The notes: generated by a model from the sequence alone, not told the origin. A DNA stretch of 64,000 bases from JANOSH01 sp031415695 (GCA_031415695.1 JANOSH010000066.1:62001-126000), one strand, 5' to 3'; positions 26,222 to 34,805 are shown, counted from the first letter of the stretch. Translations and numbers: made by a program.

Positions 26222-26922
26222 TGCCGATCGTCGTTGACGACATCGACGAGCCCGAGATGTGGGCGCTGCTCAAGTGGATGGCCGAGCGGTCACCCGACTG
26301 GGTGCTGATCGGCGGCTTGATGGTCGCCACGTTCGACATCGAGTACGGACACCCGTGGCGACAGACCCACGATGTCGACAGCCTCTTCGATGTCCGTCAT
26401 GCCGCTCGTGGAGCGATCCGACACCACGTCGACGAGCTACGCCAACACGGTTTCGAGTTCGTCACGGCCCGACAGGGAATCGGCCACCGCCTGACGCGTG
26501 GTGACCTCATTCTCGACGTCTTGTCCACCGACCACTTTCCGGCTGATCCGCTGGTCAGCCTGTCGCCTCGATTGGAGACCTTCCAGACGCCCGGCGGCTC
26601 GCAAGCAGTGAAACGGCGAGAGGCTGTCGAGGTGTCGTTCCGGGGCGACGCGTTCATGCTTCCTCGTCCGAATCTGCTCGGAGCGGTCGTCGTAAAGGCG
26701 GCAGCGTCTCTCCATGCGAACCGGCCAAAGGACCATCGTGACCTGGCCCACCTCGTCGCCAACGTCGACGACCCGATCACCCTCCGAACGGACCTCCGTC
26801 CCCACGAACGACAGCTACTCGCTGGCCGACTCGAAAACCGTCTCGTCCGTGCCGAACTTGCTTCCATCGGCAACGACGCAGCAACCCGTCTCCGACTTCT
26901 CGCCGAGGCCCACAAGGCCTGA
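26221..26922 (+). CDS. Nucleotidyltransferase-fold protein, possible toxin partner
   Basis: A 233-residue protein. VLIGGLMVATFDIEYG near 28-43 supplies the GG of the Pol-beta-type fold, and THDVDSLFDV near 50-59 the metal-binding DxD. The C-terminal half has KAAASLHANRPKDHRDLAHLV, similar in position to the conserved K...D region of AbiEii/NTP_transf proteins. ATG 26221 is preferred over GTG 26218 because GAGAGG lies 8 bases upstream. It probably adds nucleotides to RNA or protein; the toxin role is inferred from gene pairing. Confidence 0.6.
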   Translation: MPIVVDDIDEPEMWALLKWMAERSPDWVLIGGLMVATFDIEYGHPWRQTHDVDSLFDVRHAARGAIRHHVDELRQHGFEFVTARQGIGHRLTRGDLILDVLSTDHFPADPLVSLSPRLETFQTPGGSQAVKRREAVEVSFRGDAFMLPRPNLLGAVVVKAAASLHANRPKDHRDLAHLVANVDDPITLRTDLRPHERQLLAGRLENRLVRAELASIGNDAATRLRLLAEAHKA

Positions 26923-26969
26923 CGACACGGACCGCCCTTCACGTGGATGCAGGCGATCGGCGGGCCGGG

Positions 26970-27000
26970 CCAATTGTGCAGCAACCTGTTGCACAATTGG
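26970..27000. repeat. Imperfect palindrome, right copy flanking the module
   Basis: An inverted repeat with 11-bp perfect arms CCAATTGTGCA and TGCACAATTGG around a 9-bp centre. It shares GCAACCTG and the CAATTG ends with the copy at 25447-25476. It lies just after the nucleotidyltransferase gene and before the broken integrase. Confidence 0.55.
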
Positions 27001-27020
27001 GGTCGAGCCTGATCGGCCGT

Positions 27021-27780
27021 TCAGCGGCCTGATGGATCGAGGAGTTCGAGGGCCTTCTGGCTGACCATCACCGGGCGTTCGCCTTCGGTCTGCACGTAGC
27101 CCTTGGTGGTGCTGACATTGGCGTGGCCGACGAACCGGGCGACATCTTCAAGCTCGAACACGCCGGACGCGTACAAGTTGGTCACGACCGAGCGGCCCAT
27201 CGTGCGTACCGAACTGGCTCGGGTCGAGACCGATCTGGCTCGCCGCCTTCCTGATCGCCCGGTCGACGTGCTGGCGAAGTATTGGCCCACCCGCCGCGTT
27301 CGTGAACACCAGATCGAGATGCTCAGATTCGTAGATGACTTCGGGCCACCCTGCCCCAGCCGCCTCTTTCCGCGCGGCCTGAAGCACTTGGCGTTTGCGC
27401 AGCAGTTCGATCACGGTCGGCCCCAGGAGTTGGCGACCGGCAGTCCTGGCCGTCTTCGTTGGCCCGAGCACCATTCCGATCCGGTCGGCATAGGTCGATC
27501 CACGGCGCACATGCACAGTGCCTTCATCGAGATCGAGGTCTTGCCAGGCGAGGCCGAGTGCTTCGCTGACCCGCCAGCCCTGCACGTAACAGAGGGCTAC
27601 GGCGGCAACGAACCGGTCGTCGGTTGCATCGAGCAGTCTGCGCACGTCGGCCGGGCCCAGCGTCAGGCGTTTCACCTTCGGGACCCGCGGCGGGCGGACC
27701 TTCTTCACGACGTTCTCTTCCGCGAGCCCGAGGTTCACTGCTTCGTCCATCACCTGCACGAGAAGGACTCGCACGTTGCA
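27021..27780 (-). pseudogene. Tyrosine integrase remnant, frameshifted and 5'-truncated
   Basis: Integrase-like sequence begins near 27780 (VLLVQVMDEAVNLGLAEENVVKKVRPP) and runs through the box I Arg region WRVSEALGLAWQDL, the TKTARTAGRQL segment, and FGTH near 27210. It then shifts frame at about 27201 into MGRSVVTNLYASGVFELEDVARFVGHANVSTTKGYVQTE, which carries the H-x-x-R, GH and terminal Tyr of the catalytic set, ending at 27021. An extra G in the gene strand explains the shift. The N-terminal arm-binding part is replaced by unrelated DNA. The phage-type integrase is therefore inactive unless the shift is a sequencing error. Confidence 0.75.
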
Positions 27781-27999
27781 GCACCTGCCGACATCGTGAT
27801 CTACGACCTCGGAACGCTCCGCCCCGACCCCGACTATGACCAGGCTTTCGATCTTCCCGGTGGCGATTGGCGCCGCATCCAGCGCGCTGTTGGCTACGAC
27901 TGGACAATCGTCAACGGTGTCAATACCTTCGAAGACCGTGTCTGCACCGGGGAAACACCCGGTTACCGTGTGCGCCCTGGCGCACACGACACCGACTGA
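27781..27999 (+). pseudogene. 3' fragment of an N-acyl-D-amino-acid deacylase/amidohydrolase gene
   Basis: The 72 codons ending at 27999 read as the C-terminus of the D-aminoacylase family: APADIVIYDLGTLRP, then DLPGGDWRRIQRAVGYDWTIVNG and EDRVCTGETPGYRVR. Upstream in the same frame is integrase DNA read backwards, so the first 450 or so residues of the hydrolase are gone. The N-terminal part was not found elsewhere in the window. It marks a recombination junction at about 27780. Confidence 0.65.
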
Positions 28000-28440
28000 C
28001 GACAGGGTCTGACGACGCGGAACGGTTGCAACAGCTTAAGCGGTTCGGCCTGGCGAAGCGGTCGACGCCACGTGCTACCGGGCCGCGCAGCACAAATCGA
28101 CAGCAACGGGCGCCATCGGTCCTAGCGATGCGGCGCCTCGATAACCCTGGCCATGGTTCGATCTTGGGGACGTGGACGGGAATCCGCCAGCACGTCCGAA
28201 ACAGCGAATGAGCGGCTTGTCGGCATGGTACAAACCCCGACCCGATGACCGCATGTACGGCATCGCCGCTCAAGCCTCGATGACCGGCAACCACACCCCA
28301 ATGCGCGCCTGGCTCCTCGACAAGTTCTTCGAGCCGTAGCGCATTCGAGTTTCTGCGTCTGGCGACTTCAAGGCTCGCCAACGACACCGGCTTCACTCAC
28401 CGAGATGTTCCAGATCATTGGCGGGGGCGGAACCGCTCGG
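28000..28440. other. Intergenic stretch with a possible gene fragment
   Basis: No complete gene. An open frame at about 28145-28339 (+) ends LLDKFFEP followed by a stop and reads like the C-terminus of a lost protein (YKPRPDDRMYG, GNHTPMRAWLL), but I cannot name the family. The rest shows no recognisable signal. Confidence 0.35.
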
Positions 28441-29079
28441 TCACGCAGGAGAGCGGGGTTCGAGGTGTGCTCGCCACGCCGCGAACTCAACCGTCATCTG
28501 CTCGAACGTCTCATCATCAACCTCGAACGAGGAACGCGGCAATGATCCGAGCACACCAAACGCGTCTCGCAGTACACTGAGACTGAAGCCCCGATCTTTG
28601 GCAGCAGCAAATGTCTCCAACTCATGACGGGAAAAGCGGCGACGAAGCGCGTGTACATCGACGAAGTCGCGGGGCGCTGCCGGGGCGAACAGAGCGAGAA
28701 GTTTGTCGCCAGCTAAATCATCAACCGCCCGCACTCGACCGAACGACATCGTCACCGCTGCCTGACCGGCTGGGTCGAATCCGACGTCAACCTGGGTCGT
28801 GTCGCCGGTGACAGTGTCGCTGACCGTGAGCTTGGCAAACCCGTGATTCGCAACGCGCACGTCAACAAAAAAGGCCGCCGCGTTCAAAGCAACGACGATG
28901 GCCGGCCAGTAGTGGTCGACCGCGTCGCGCGACGGTCCGAAACAGTCGAGATCTCGTGTCGTGCGATCAACGATGCCATGAGCGATCAGCGCGCCGCCAC
29001 CGGCGAGGGCAAATCCTTCGGCCTCTGTAAGCGCGAACACGATCTCGGCGACCCGCCGTTGGATGTCAGACAGCGGCAT
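28441..29079 (-). CDS. AbiEii/AbiGii-type nucleotidyltransferase
   Basis: A 212-residue protein. FALAGGGALIAHGIVDR near 22-38 and TRDLDCFGP near 40-48 give the GG...S/T-xD-x-D signature of the AbiEii nucleotidyltransferases; QVDVGFDP near 95-102 may be the third acidic strand. The C-terminal half has DKLLALFAPAAPRDFVDVHALRRRF, typical of the family. It overlaps a small upstream frame that appears frameshifted, so the cognate antitoxin may be lost. AbiEii toxins act in phage abortive infection. Confidence 0.75.
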   Translation of the reverse strand: MPLSDIQRRVAEIVFALTEAEGFALAGGGALIAHGIVDRTTRDLDCFGPSRDAVDHYWPAIVVALNAAAFFVDVRVANHGFAKLTVSDTVTGDTTQVDVGFDPAGQAAVTMSFGRVRAVDDLAGDKLLALFAPAAPRDFVDVHALRRRFSRHELETFAAAKDRGFSLSVLRDAFGVLGSLPRSSFEVDDETFEQMTVEFAAWRAHLEPRSPA

Positions 29080-29410
29080 GAACTCGTTGCGCCGCTATCC
29101 ATCCGTCCCATGCCTCGTGGACCGCCGGCGGAAGCCAAAGTGAGTCCCACACCGCGAGCAACGTGCCAGGGTGAATCCACGCTCGAACGTCGTCGTCGGA
29201 CCCCTCACGCAACACAGTTGCGTACACGAACCCGCAGCTCAGCCGGGTCATCGAGATCGAACTCAGAACCCGGACCCGACCAACAAAAATGTTCCGGCAA
29301 TCGGACGCAACCATGTGGCCGGTCGTCCGAGTTCGACCAGTTCGACGGTGGTGTGGACGACCTCCACCACGACGGACGTTCAATTTCGATCACGTGCACC
29401 ACCTCCTCGC
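29066..29410 (-). pseudogene. Decayed partner gene upstream of the AbiEii-type protein
   Basis: The last 55 codons (LREGSDDDVRAWIHPGTLLAVWDSLWLPPAVHEAWDGW...) look coding and overlap the AbiEii gene by 14 nt. The sequence before them makes sense only by changing frame at least twice: VEVVHTTVELVELGRPATW, then SEFDLDDPAELRVRV, each in a different frame. I read this as a decayed small gene, perhaps the antitoxin. A 61-residue product starting at MTRLSCGF is an alternative. The family was not recognised. Confidence 0.4.
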
Positions 29411-29543
29411 GTCCATGATATGCGCTGCATGGCCATTCACGACCCTCGCCCGTCCCTGCCCTAGCACCCCTGGCCACGACGACACCCTCCATCAACGAAC
29501 GCGTGGGCCAGGGTTCCCACGACACTGTCAACACTGCGGGCTC

Positions 29544-30071
29544 CTACCTGTACGAGCCGGCTGGGTCGGTCCTTCCATGCCCCTGCCACAGCCGCGTTAC
29601 CGGATCGTCGAACGATGCGATGTCGCGGGTCGAGGCGAACAACGCCCGGCCTCCAGCGGCTCCGGGCCGAGCAACTGTGGTTTCCAACGCGTCGATGACG
29701 TCGATTGCGGCGTGTTCAACTGACTGAGCAACGCGTCGTAACGCAACAGTGGCAGCGTCGGCACGGCCTTGTACGAGCGCCTCGGGTGCAGCCCCTTCCC
29801 ACACGCCGGGTACCGCTTGGCGGACCATGGCGGGAGCGAACCCGAAAAACGACGCTTCGACCGCCGCGGCGCTGCATCGGCCAAGTGGGGCTGCGCGAAA
29901 ACCGAAGTAGGACCGACAGAATCCCTTGAGACCGAGGGCTTCGGCAGCCGTGCGTGATTCGGGGGCGAAGTACGTAACGGCATGGATGGTCTCGATGTGC
30001 CACCACAGCGCCCGAGGAAATTCATCGGCGATGTTTCGCAATCCATTACCAGCATCAGTCACCCCAACCAT
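29544..30071 (-). pseudogene. SCO6745-like protein, C-terminally truncated
   Basis: 175 residues. The N-terminal part ALWWHIETIHAVTYFAPESRTAAEALGLKG, FGFRAAPLG and FFGFAPAMV match the actinobacterial SCO6745-type family, whose members are about 270-290 residues. The match stops after DDPVTRLWQ, and the final about 12 residues and stop are unrelated; the expected continuation was not found in the other frames. The family may bind nucleic acids or small molecules, but its role is unknown to me. Confidence 0.6.
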
Positions 30072-30129
30072 GATGCCAGCTGCGGCGTGTCACGACCGCA
30101 CGACACTCGTCAACAGACTCGAACGTCAG

Positions 30130-30528
30130 CTAGTCGATCGCCACCGGTGGGCGTTGCAGATTGTGGGGCACGTTGACTGTCCCCTGCTCGAGTGGGGTGA
30201 GATGGCCGAAGAATCCGTCGACGCTGGTGATACGACCTGACGTCGGGTCGACCGTCACTACGTCAGTGCCCTCCATCAAGCAGCGGGCACCTCGGTACAT
30301 GTCCCATCGGTAGCGGAAGCGGCAGTGATGGTGGTCGATTCCGGACATGATTGCGAATCGATAGTCGGGCTTACTTGTTCGAAGTCGACGGACCGCTTGT
30401 TCGAGTTCGTCGATGCCAACGAACGAGTCGCGTGGGTCGTTCCATTCGACATCGGCGACTACCGCTCGGACGAGATGCTGAGCGATCCGCTCAACGTCGG
30501 GCTCGTTCCACGCCGTCCGGCTAGACAT
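30130..30528 (-). CDS. SnoaL/NTF2-like domain protein
   Basis: 132 residues from ATG 30528: an N-terminal helix (WNEPDVERIAQHLVRAVVADVEWNDP), then strands including YRFAIMSGIDHHHCRFRYRWDMY and MEGTDVVTVDPTSGRITSVDGFFG, the usual SnoaL-like cone. Members act as isomerases, cyclases or dehydratases, or have no known activity. The start lies 5 bp from the divergent aldo/keto reductase start, so both are probably leaderless. Confidence 0.7.
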   Translation of the reverse strand: MSSRTAWNEPDVERIAQHLVRAVVADVEWNDPRDSFVGIDELEQAVRRLRTSKPDYRFAIMSGIDHHHCRFRYRWDMYRGARCLMEGTDVVTVDPTSGRITSVDGFFGHLTPLEQGTVNVPHNLQRPPVAID

Positions 30529-30533
30529 TGGGT

Positions 30534-31475
30534 ATGCATCGACTTCCACGGCGACCCCTCGGCTCATCTGGATTCAACGTATCGGTAATGTCGCTTGGTT
30601 CGTGGCGCACGTTCGAACGCATCCCGCGGGAACAAGGCGTCGCGGTGATGCAAGCGGCTCGTGATGCCGGGATCAACTTTCTCGACGACGCCCGTTACAA
30701 CGACGAGACCGGCACGGCACCGATTCCCACCGGCTACTCCGAGGTGGTTTTCGGCGAACTCTTTCGAGCGGCCGGGTGGCAACGCGACAACGTCGTCGTG
30801 GCCAACAAGCTCTGGTGGGAGCACTGGCCCGAGCAGGACGCCCAGGCCGAACTCGATGGTTCGCTCGAACGTATGGGCCTCGACCACGTCGATCTGATTT
30901 ACGCAATCCATCCGCCCGACACGCTGCCGATTCGTGTGGTCGTCGAGCAGGTTGCCGGCCTCATCGCGTCGAGTCGCGCCCGGTGCTGGGGGACAGGCAT
31001 GTGGACCGCAGCCCAGCACCACGAGGCGCTCGATATCTGTACCGAGATAGGAGCCCCAGCGCCCGTTGCCGCGCAAATGGCGAACAGCTTGGTCGACCAC
31101 TCGGCTGCCAGCGACGTGGACATGCTCGCTGCATTCGAGCGTCGACCCATCAGTCTGGTCGCTAGTTACGTGCTCGCGGGCGGAACGTTGTCGGGCAAGT
31201 ATCTCGCAGCTGACGCTGGCCGGGCTACGGCCGACGATTCGCGAGTTGTCACGGATGGAAAAGCGTTAGCTCCGGCCGTTGTTGACCTGGCGACCAAATG
31301 GGGCGTTTCGGCATCTCACGTTGCGTTCGCGTACGCATTTCAACATCGCTACTTGGCAAGCATTGTGTTTGGTGCCAGTACCGCGGAACAGCTCCGTGAG
31401 AACGCGGCGGCCTACGAGACCTTCGGGCAGTTCGATGCCGAACAGCTCGCAGTCATTCGGTCGCTCGCCCGGTGA
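30534..31475 (+). CDS. Aldo/keto reductase
   Basis: 313 residues. GSSGFNVSVMSLGSW opens the barrel; the catalytic set is visible as Asp/Tyr in FLDDARYND, Lys in VVANKLWWE and His in YAIHPPD. The C-terminal half contains NADPH-side elements (SIVFGASTAEQLRENAAAY). This is the shaker-beta-subunit/YghZ-like branch of AKRs, NADPH-dependent carbonyl reductases. ATG 30534 is preferred to the in-frame GTG or ATG a few codons earlier. Confidence 0.85.
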   Translation: MHRLPRRPLGSSGFNVSVMSLGSWRTFERIPREQGVAVMQAARDAGINFLDDARYNDETGTAPIPTGYSEVVFGELFRAAGWQRDNVVVANKLWWEHWPEQDAQAELDGSLERMGLDHVDLIYAIHPPDTLPIRVVVEQVAGLIASSRARCWGTGMWTAAQHHEALDICTEIGAPAPVAAQMANSLVDHSAASDVDMLAAFERRPISLVASYVLAGGTLSGKYLAADAGRATADDSRVVTDGKALAPAVVDLATKWGVSASHVAFAYAFQHRYLASIVFGASTAEQLRENAAAYETFGQFDAEQLAVIRSLAR

Positions 31476-31483
31476 TCACCTGG

Positions 31484-32263
31484 TCACCAGCTCGCGAAAA
31501 GGCGAGCAGCGGCGACCAAGCCGACCACGGCAATGACGATACGCAAGACGCGCGGCTTGATTCGGCGACCGAACCGAGAGCCGGTGATGCCTCCAGCGGT
31601 TGACCCGGCAGCTAGCAGCCCGGCGGCCGCCCACACGACATTTCCATGAACAACGAAGATGGTGGCGGCGACGAGGTTGACAGTTCCTGCGAGCACGTTC
31701 TTGGTGGCGTTGATACGACTCAGTGAGTCGTCGATAGTGGTGCCCATGAGCCCCAACAGAATCACGCCTTGCGCGGCGCCGAAGTATCCACCATAGATAC
31801 CGGCGGCGGCGACGCCGAGCTGTAGCCACGGACTAATCCGCTCGGTGGTGTCGGCCGACGCTCCTGCCCGTTCGCGTACTCGTCGCTGGACAGTTGGGCC
31901 AATCAGCACAAGCACTACGCCAAGCAGAATAAGAAACGGCACGATATGGCTGAAATACCGGCCGGGCAGCGCGAACAACAGCAACGCCCCGACCGCGGCG
32001 CCGATGGCTGATGCGGGCACGAGGCGCATGAGGCGATGTCGTTGGCCGGTGAGTTCACGTCGTTGGGCCGCCACTGCGCTGAACGAACCGGGAACGAGGC
32101 CGGTGTTGTTGGTGATGTTTGCGATCTGGCTGGCATAGCCGACGCCGACAAGCGTCGGAAACGAAATCAATGTGCCTGAGCCCACGATGGAGTTCACGAA
32201 CCCGGCCGCGAACCCGGCCGCGGTAATGGCGCTCCCCGTCATCAAGTTGAGGTCAACAGCCAC
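31484..32263 (-). CDS. TauE/SafE family permease, second copy
   Basis: 259 residues from GTG 32263 (ATG 32242 is the alternative). About seven to eight hydrophobic segments, with AGFAAGFVNSIVGSGTLISFPTL at the start and GIYGGYFGAAQGVILLGLMG in the second half, as in anion exporters of the TauE/SafE family. A longer frame to 32350 overlaps the agmatinase gene too far to be real. It overlaps or abuts that gene's stop on the same strand, suggesting an operon; the transported anion is unknown. Confidence 0.82.
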   Translation of the reverse strand: MAVDLNLMTGSAITAAGFAAGFVNSIVGSGTLISFPTLVGVGYASQIANITNNTGLVPGSFSAVAAQRRELTGQRHRLMRLVPASAIGAAVGALLLFALPGRYFSHIVPFLILLGVVLVLIGPTVQRRVRERAGASADTTERISPWLQLGVAAAGIYGGYFGAAQGVILLGLMGTTIDDSLSRINATKNVLAGTVNLVAATIFVVHGNVVWAAAGLLAAGSTAGGITGSRFGRRIKPRVLRIVIAVVGLVAAARLFASW

Positions 32264-32273
32264 CGGCGTGAGG

Positions 32274-33179
32274 CTAGCGGTACTTGACTCGGGGCAACAC
32301 GCACAGCAGTTCGTAGGCCAGGTTGGCTGCAAGTAGAGCAGTGTTGCCACTCGGATCGTACGGGGGAGATACCTCGACTACATCGGCGCCGACCAGCTGC
32401 AACCCTCGGCAACCTCGGATGATTTCGAGTCCTTGGATGCCCGTAAGCCCGCCAATCTCGGGTGTGCCGGTGCCGGGAGCCACCGACGGATCAAGGCCAT
32501 CAACATCGAAGCTCACATACACAGGCCCGGCACCCATTTGTCCGCGTACCTCGGCCATAAGAGGGGTCAACGACCGATGCCAGCATTCCTCGGTAGGCAC
32601 AACGCGCCCACCTTGCTTGCGCATCCAATCAAAATCTTCAGCGGTGTATCCGGTTCCCCGTAGCCCAATCTGAACCGTTCTTAGCGGATCGACGTATCCG
32701 TCATCGATGGCGTGACGTAGCCAACTGCCGTGGGTGATTCGTTCGCCGAACATGGCCGGGCTGATGTCCGCGTGTGCATCGATGTGAATAAGCCCAACCG
32801 GGCCGTGAGCCTGGCTCAACGCCCGAACTATCGGGTAGGTGATGGTGTGGTCACCGCCGAGGGTGATGGGAATTGTGCCACTCTTGGCTACCGGCTCGAA
32901 GTGAGAGGTGATGATGTCGAGGCTGGCAGCAAGATTGAATGTGTTGAGTGCGACATCGCCAGCGTCGCCAACAACAAAGCTGTCGAATGGTGCCGCGCGG
33001 GTGGCCATATTGTACGGGCGAAGCAGGCACGATTCGGCCCGTATCTCGCGCGGCCCAAAGCGGGCGCCCGATCGATTCGACGTGCCGATGTCGAGTGGAA
33101 CGCCGATGAAGGCAACGTCGAGCTGTCGATCGGCTGGCCCAAGCCTCATGAACGTAGCCGGTCCGGCGAATCGTGGCAT
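32274..33179 (-). CDS. Agmatinase/guanidino-acid ureohydrolase family enzyme
   Basis: 301 residues, starting at ATG 33179 with GGAGG 7 bases upstream. The two-manganese site is intact: GGDHTITYP, HIDAHADI and SFDVDGLDPSVAPGTGTPE. The family hydrolyses agmatine, guanidinobutyrate, guanidinopropionate or guanidine to an amine plus urea. No substrate-specific feature was recognised. It shares an operon with a TauE/SafE permease downstream. Confidence 0.88.
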   Translation of the reverse strand: MPRFAGPATFMRLGPADRQLDVAFIGVPLDIGTSNRSGARFGPREIRAESCLLRPYNMATRAAPFDSFVVGDAGDVALNTFNLAASLDIITSHFEPVAKSGTIPITLGGDHTITYPIVRALSQAHGPVGLIHIDAHADISPAMFGERITHGSWLRHAIDDGYVDPLRTVQIGLRGTGYTAEDFDWMRKQGGRVVPTEECWHRSLTPLMAEVRGQMGAGPVYVSFDVDGLDPSVAPGTGTPEIGGLTGIQGLEIIRGCRGLQLVGADVVEVSPPYDPSGNTALLAANLAYELLCVLPRVKYR

Positions 33180-33289
33180 GACGTTGCCTCCGAGCGGTTG
33201 CGGATAGATCATTTGGGCTCCCTCGATACATGCTGGCGTGGGCGCAGACTAGGCCGTCGGGCCAGATGATTGTCGTAGTCTTGGTTGCC

Positions 33290-33733
33290 ATGGACACTGC
33301 TGACCGACTGGAACTACACGAGCTTCCCGGTCGCTACGGCGACGCAATCGATGATCGTAACTGGGAACAGCTCGGCACAATCTTCACCGACGATGCCGTG
33401 TTTGACCTCACCGATCTCGGCGCGCCGCGTTTAGTTGGGCTCGCCGAGATCAAAAGATTCATGGACGAGGATGCGAATCATCCCCGAACGCACATGATGA
33501 CCAATATCTACGTCGACGAGACACCGTCTGGAGTTCGCCTCTACTTTCGAATTGTGGCGCTGCTTCCTGGCGCCAAGGTGGGCACAGCGTCCTACTACGA
33601 CGACGTAGTGAAGACCTCGGTCGGTTGGAGGGTCTCGAACCGTGTGGTCACCCTTCGCCGGCGCCCAGCGCCCGATCGGCCTCAGTCTTCGAGCCCTCGC
33701 CAGTCGACGCACCCGCGGGAATCGACGCCGTAA
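33290..33733 (+). CDS. SnoaL-like (NTF2-fold) protein
   Basis: 147 residues from ATG 33290: LELHELPGRYGDAIDDRNWEQLGTIFTDDAVFDL is the N-terminal helix pair of SnoaL_4-type proteins, followed by HPRTHMMTNIYVDE and TASYYDDVVKTSVGWRVSNRVV. The fold covers dehydratases such as scytalone dehydratase and aromatic-ring dioxygenase small subunits. The last 25 residues are disordered and Ser/Pro/Arg-rich. The specific reaction is unknown. Confidence 0.78.
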   Translation: MDTADRLELHELPGRYGDAIDDRNWEQLGTIFTDDAVFDLTDLGAPRLVGLAEIKRFMDEDANHPRTHMMTNIYVDETPSGVRLYFRIVALLPGAKVGTASYYDDVVKTSVGWRVSNRVVTLRRRPAPDRPQSSSPRQSTHPRESTP

Positions 33734-33860
33734 CGAGCAGCGATTGGACCAAGAGCGCTGAGGATGAGCAAAAAGAACACGGCCGACATATCCATCACCT
33801 TTTCCGATTGTAGATAGACTCATCATGACATCAGCCGATCAATAAGAGAAATAGGTATAT

Positions 33861-34805
33861 GTGGGAGAGTCCATCTCAGAACAAGATGCATTGCTCGGCG
33901 TCGAGATTCGTCATCTCGTGGCGTTGGCTGCAATTGCCCGAACCGGCTCGTTCTCCGGAGCCGGTCGAGAGCTTGGGTATGCCCAGAGCGCCATTTCGCA
34001 GCAGATCGCCACGCTGGAGCGCGCCGCAGGGCATCGTTTGATTGATCGGCCCGGCGGCCCTCGTCCCGTTACTCTCACCGAAGCTGGCATCCTTGTGTTG
34101 CATCACGGCAAGGCGCTGGCTGCACGCCTTGGTGCCGTACGCGCCGATCTCGATGGGCTGGCGGCCGGCCGAGCCGGTCGTTTGCGCGTAGGCGTCTTTC
34201 AATCAGCAAGTGCTCGAATCGTGCCTGCCATTCTCCCGATCTTTCGCCAGGAATGGCCCGATATCGACCTGACGTTGCGTAACATGGTCGACCAAGCCGA
34301 GCTCGAACGTGGGGTGATTGCCGGCGAACTCGACGTGGCGTTCCTCGAGCTCGACGCCGACTCTCCCGAACTTGACTCCATCGAGCTGTTGGTCGACCCC
34401 TACGTTGCCCTGTTCTCAAAAGACCATCGTCTGGCTGGTCGCAAGCAGGTTGGATGGAATGACTTCGAGGGTCTCGACCGAGTATCAACCCCCGAATCCG
34501 ATTCGTGCTCGCAGGTTGTCGCAAGCGTGCTTCGAACTGCGGGAGTGTCCACCCGTGTGGTCTTTGAAACCGACGACAACCTGACACTTCAACGGCTGGT
34601 AGGCGTGGGCCTTGGCTGTGCCGTCGTGGCTTCCCTTGCAGTCGAGCCGGTCGTCGGACACAATGACGCGGTGATCGTGCCGTTGGCGCCATCGTCGCGG
34701 ATCAATCGCCGGATCGGGCTCGTCTGGCACCGCGATCGAAACCGGACACATGCGTCACTCGGCTTCATCGAGATTGCCCAACGCGTCGTGATAGCCGGCC
34801 TGTGA
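33861..34805 (+). CDS. LysR family transcriptional regulator
   Basis: 314 residues from GTG 33861. Residues 16-75 form the LysR helix-turn-helix (LVALAAIARTGSFSGAGRELGYAQSAISQQIATLERAAGHRL), and residues about 105-300 the effector-binding domain. The spacing of VGVFQSASARIVPAILPIF fits the family. The following MBL-fold remnant starts in its stop codon, so that gene may once have been its target or operon partner. The nearby upstream gap (33734-33860) may contain its operator; no clear T-N11-A site was fixed. Confidence 0.87.
   Translation: MGESISEQDALLGVEIRHLVALAAIARTGSFSGAGRELGYAQSAISQQIATLERAAGHRLIDRPGGPRPVTLTEAGILVLHHGKALAARLGAVRADLDGLAAGRAGRLRVGVFQSASARIVPAILPIFRQEWPDIDLTLRNMVDQAELERGVIAGELDVAFLELDADSPELDSIELLVDPYVALFSKDHRLAGRKQVGWNDFEGLDRVSTPESDSCSQVVASVLRTAGVSTRVVFETDDNLTLQRLVGVGLGCAVVASLAVEPVVGHNDAVIVPLAPSSRINRRIGLVWHRDRNRTHASLGFIEIAQRVVIAGL

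Noticed and set aside
27103..27780. Plus-strand open frame running into the hydrolase fragment
   Set aside because: It is the antisense of the integrase remnant; only the last 72 codons look like a protein family.
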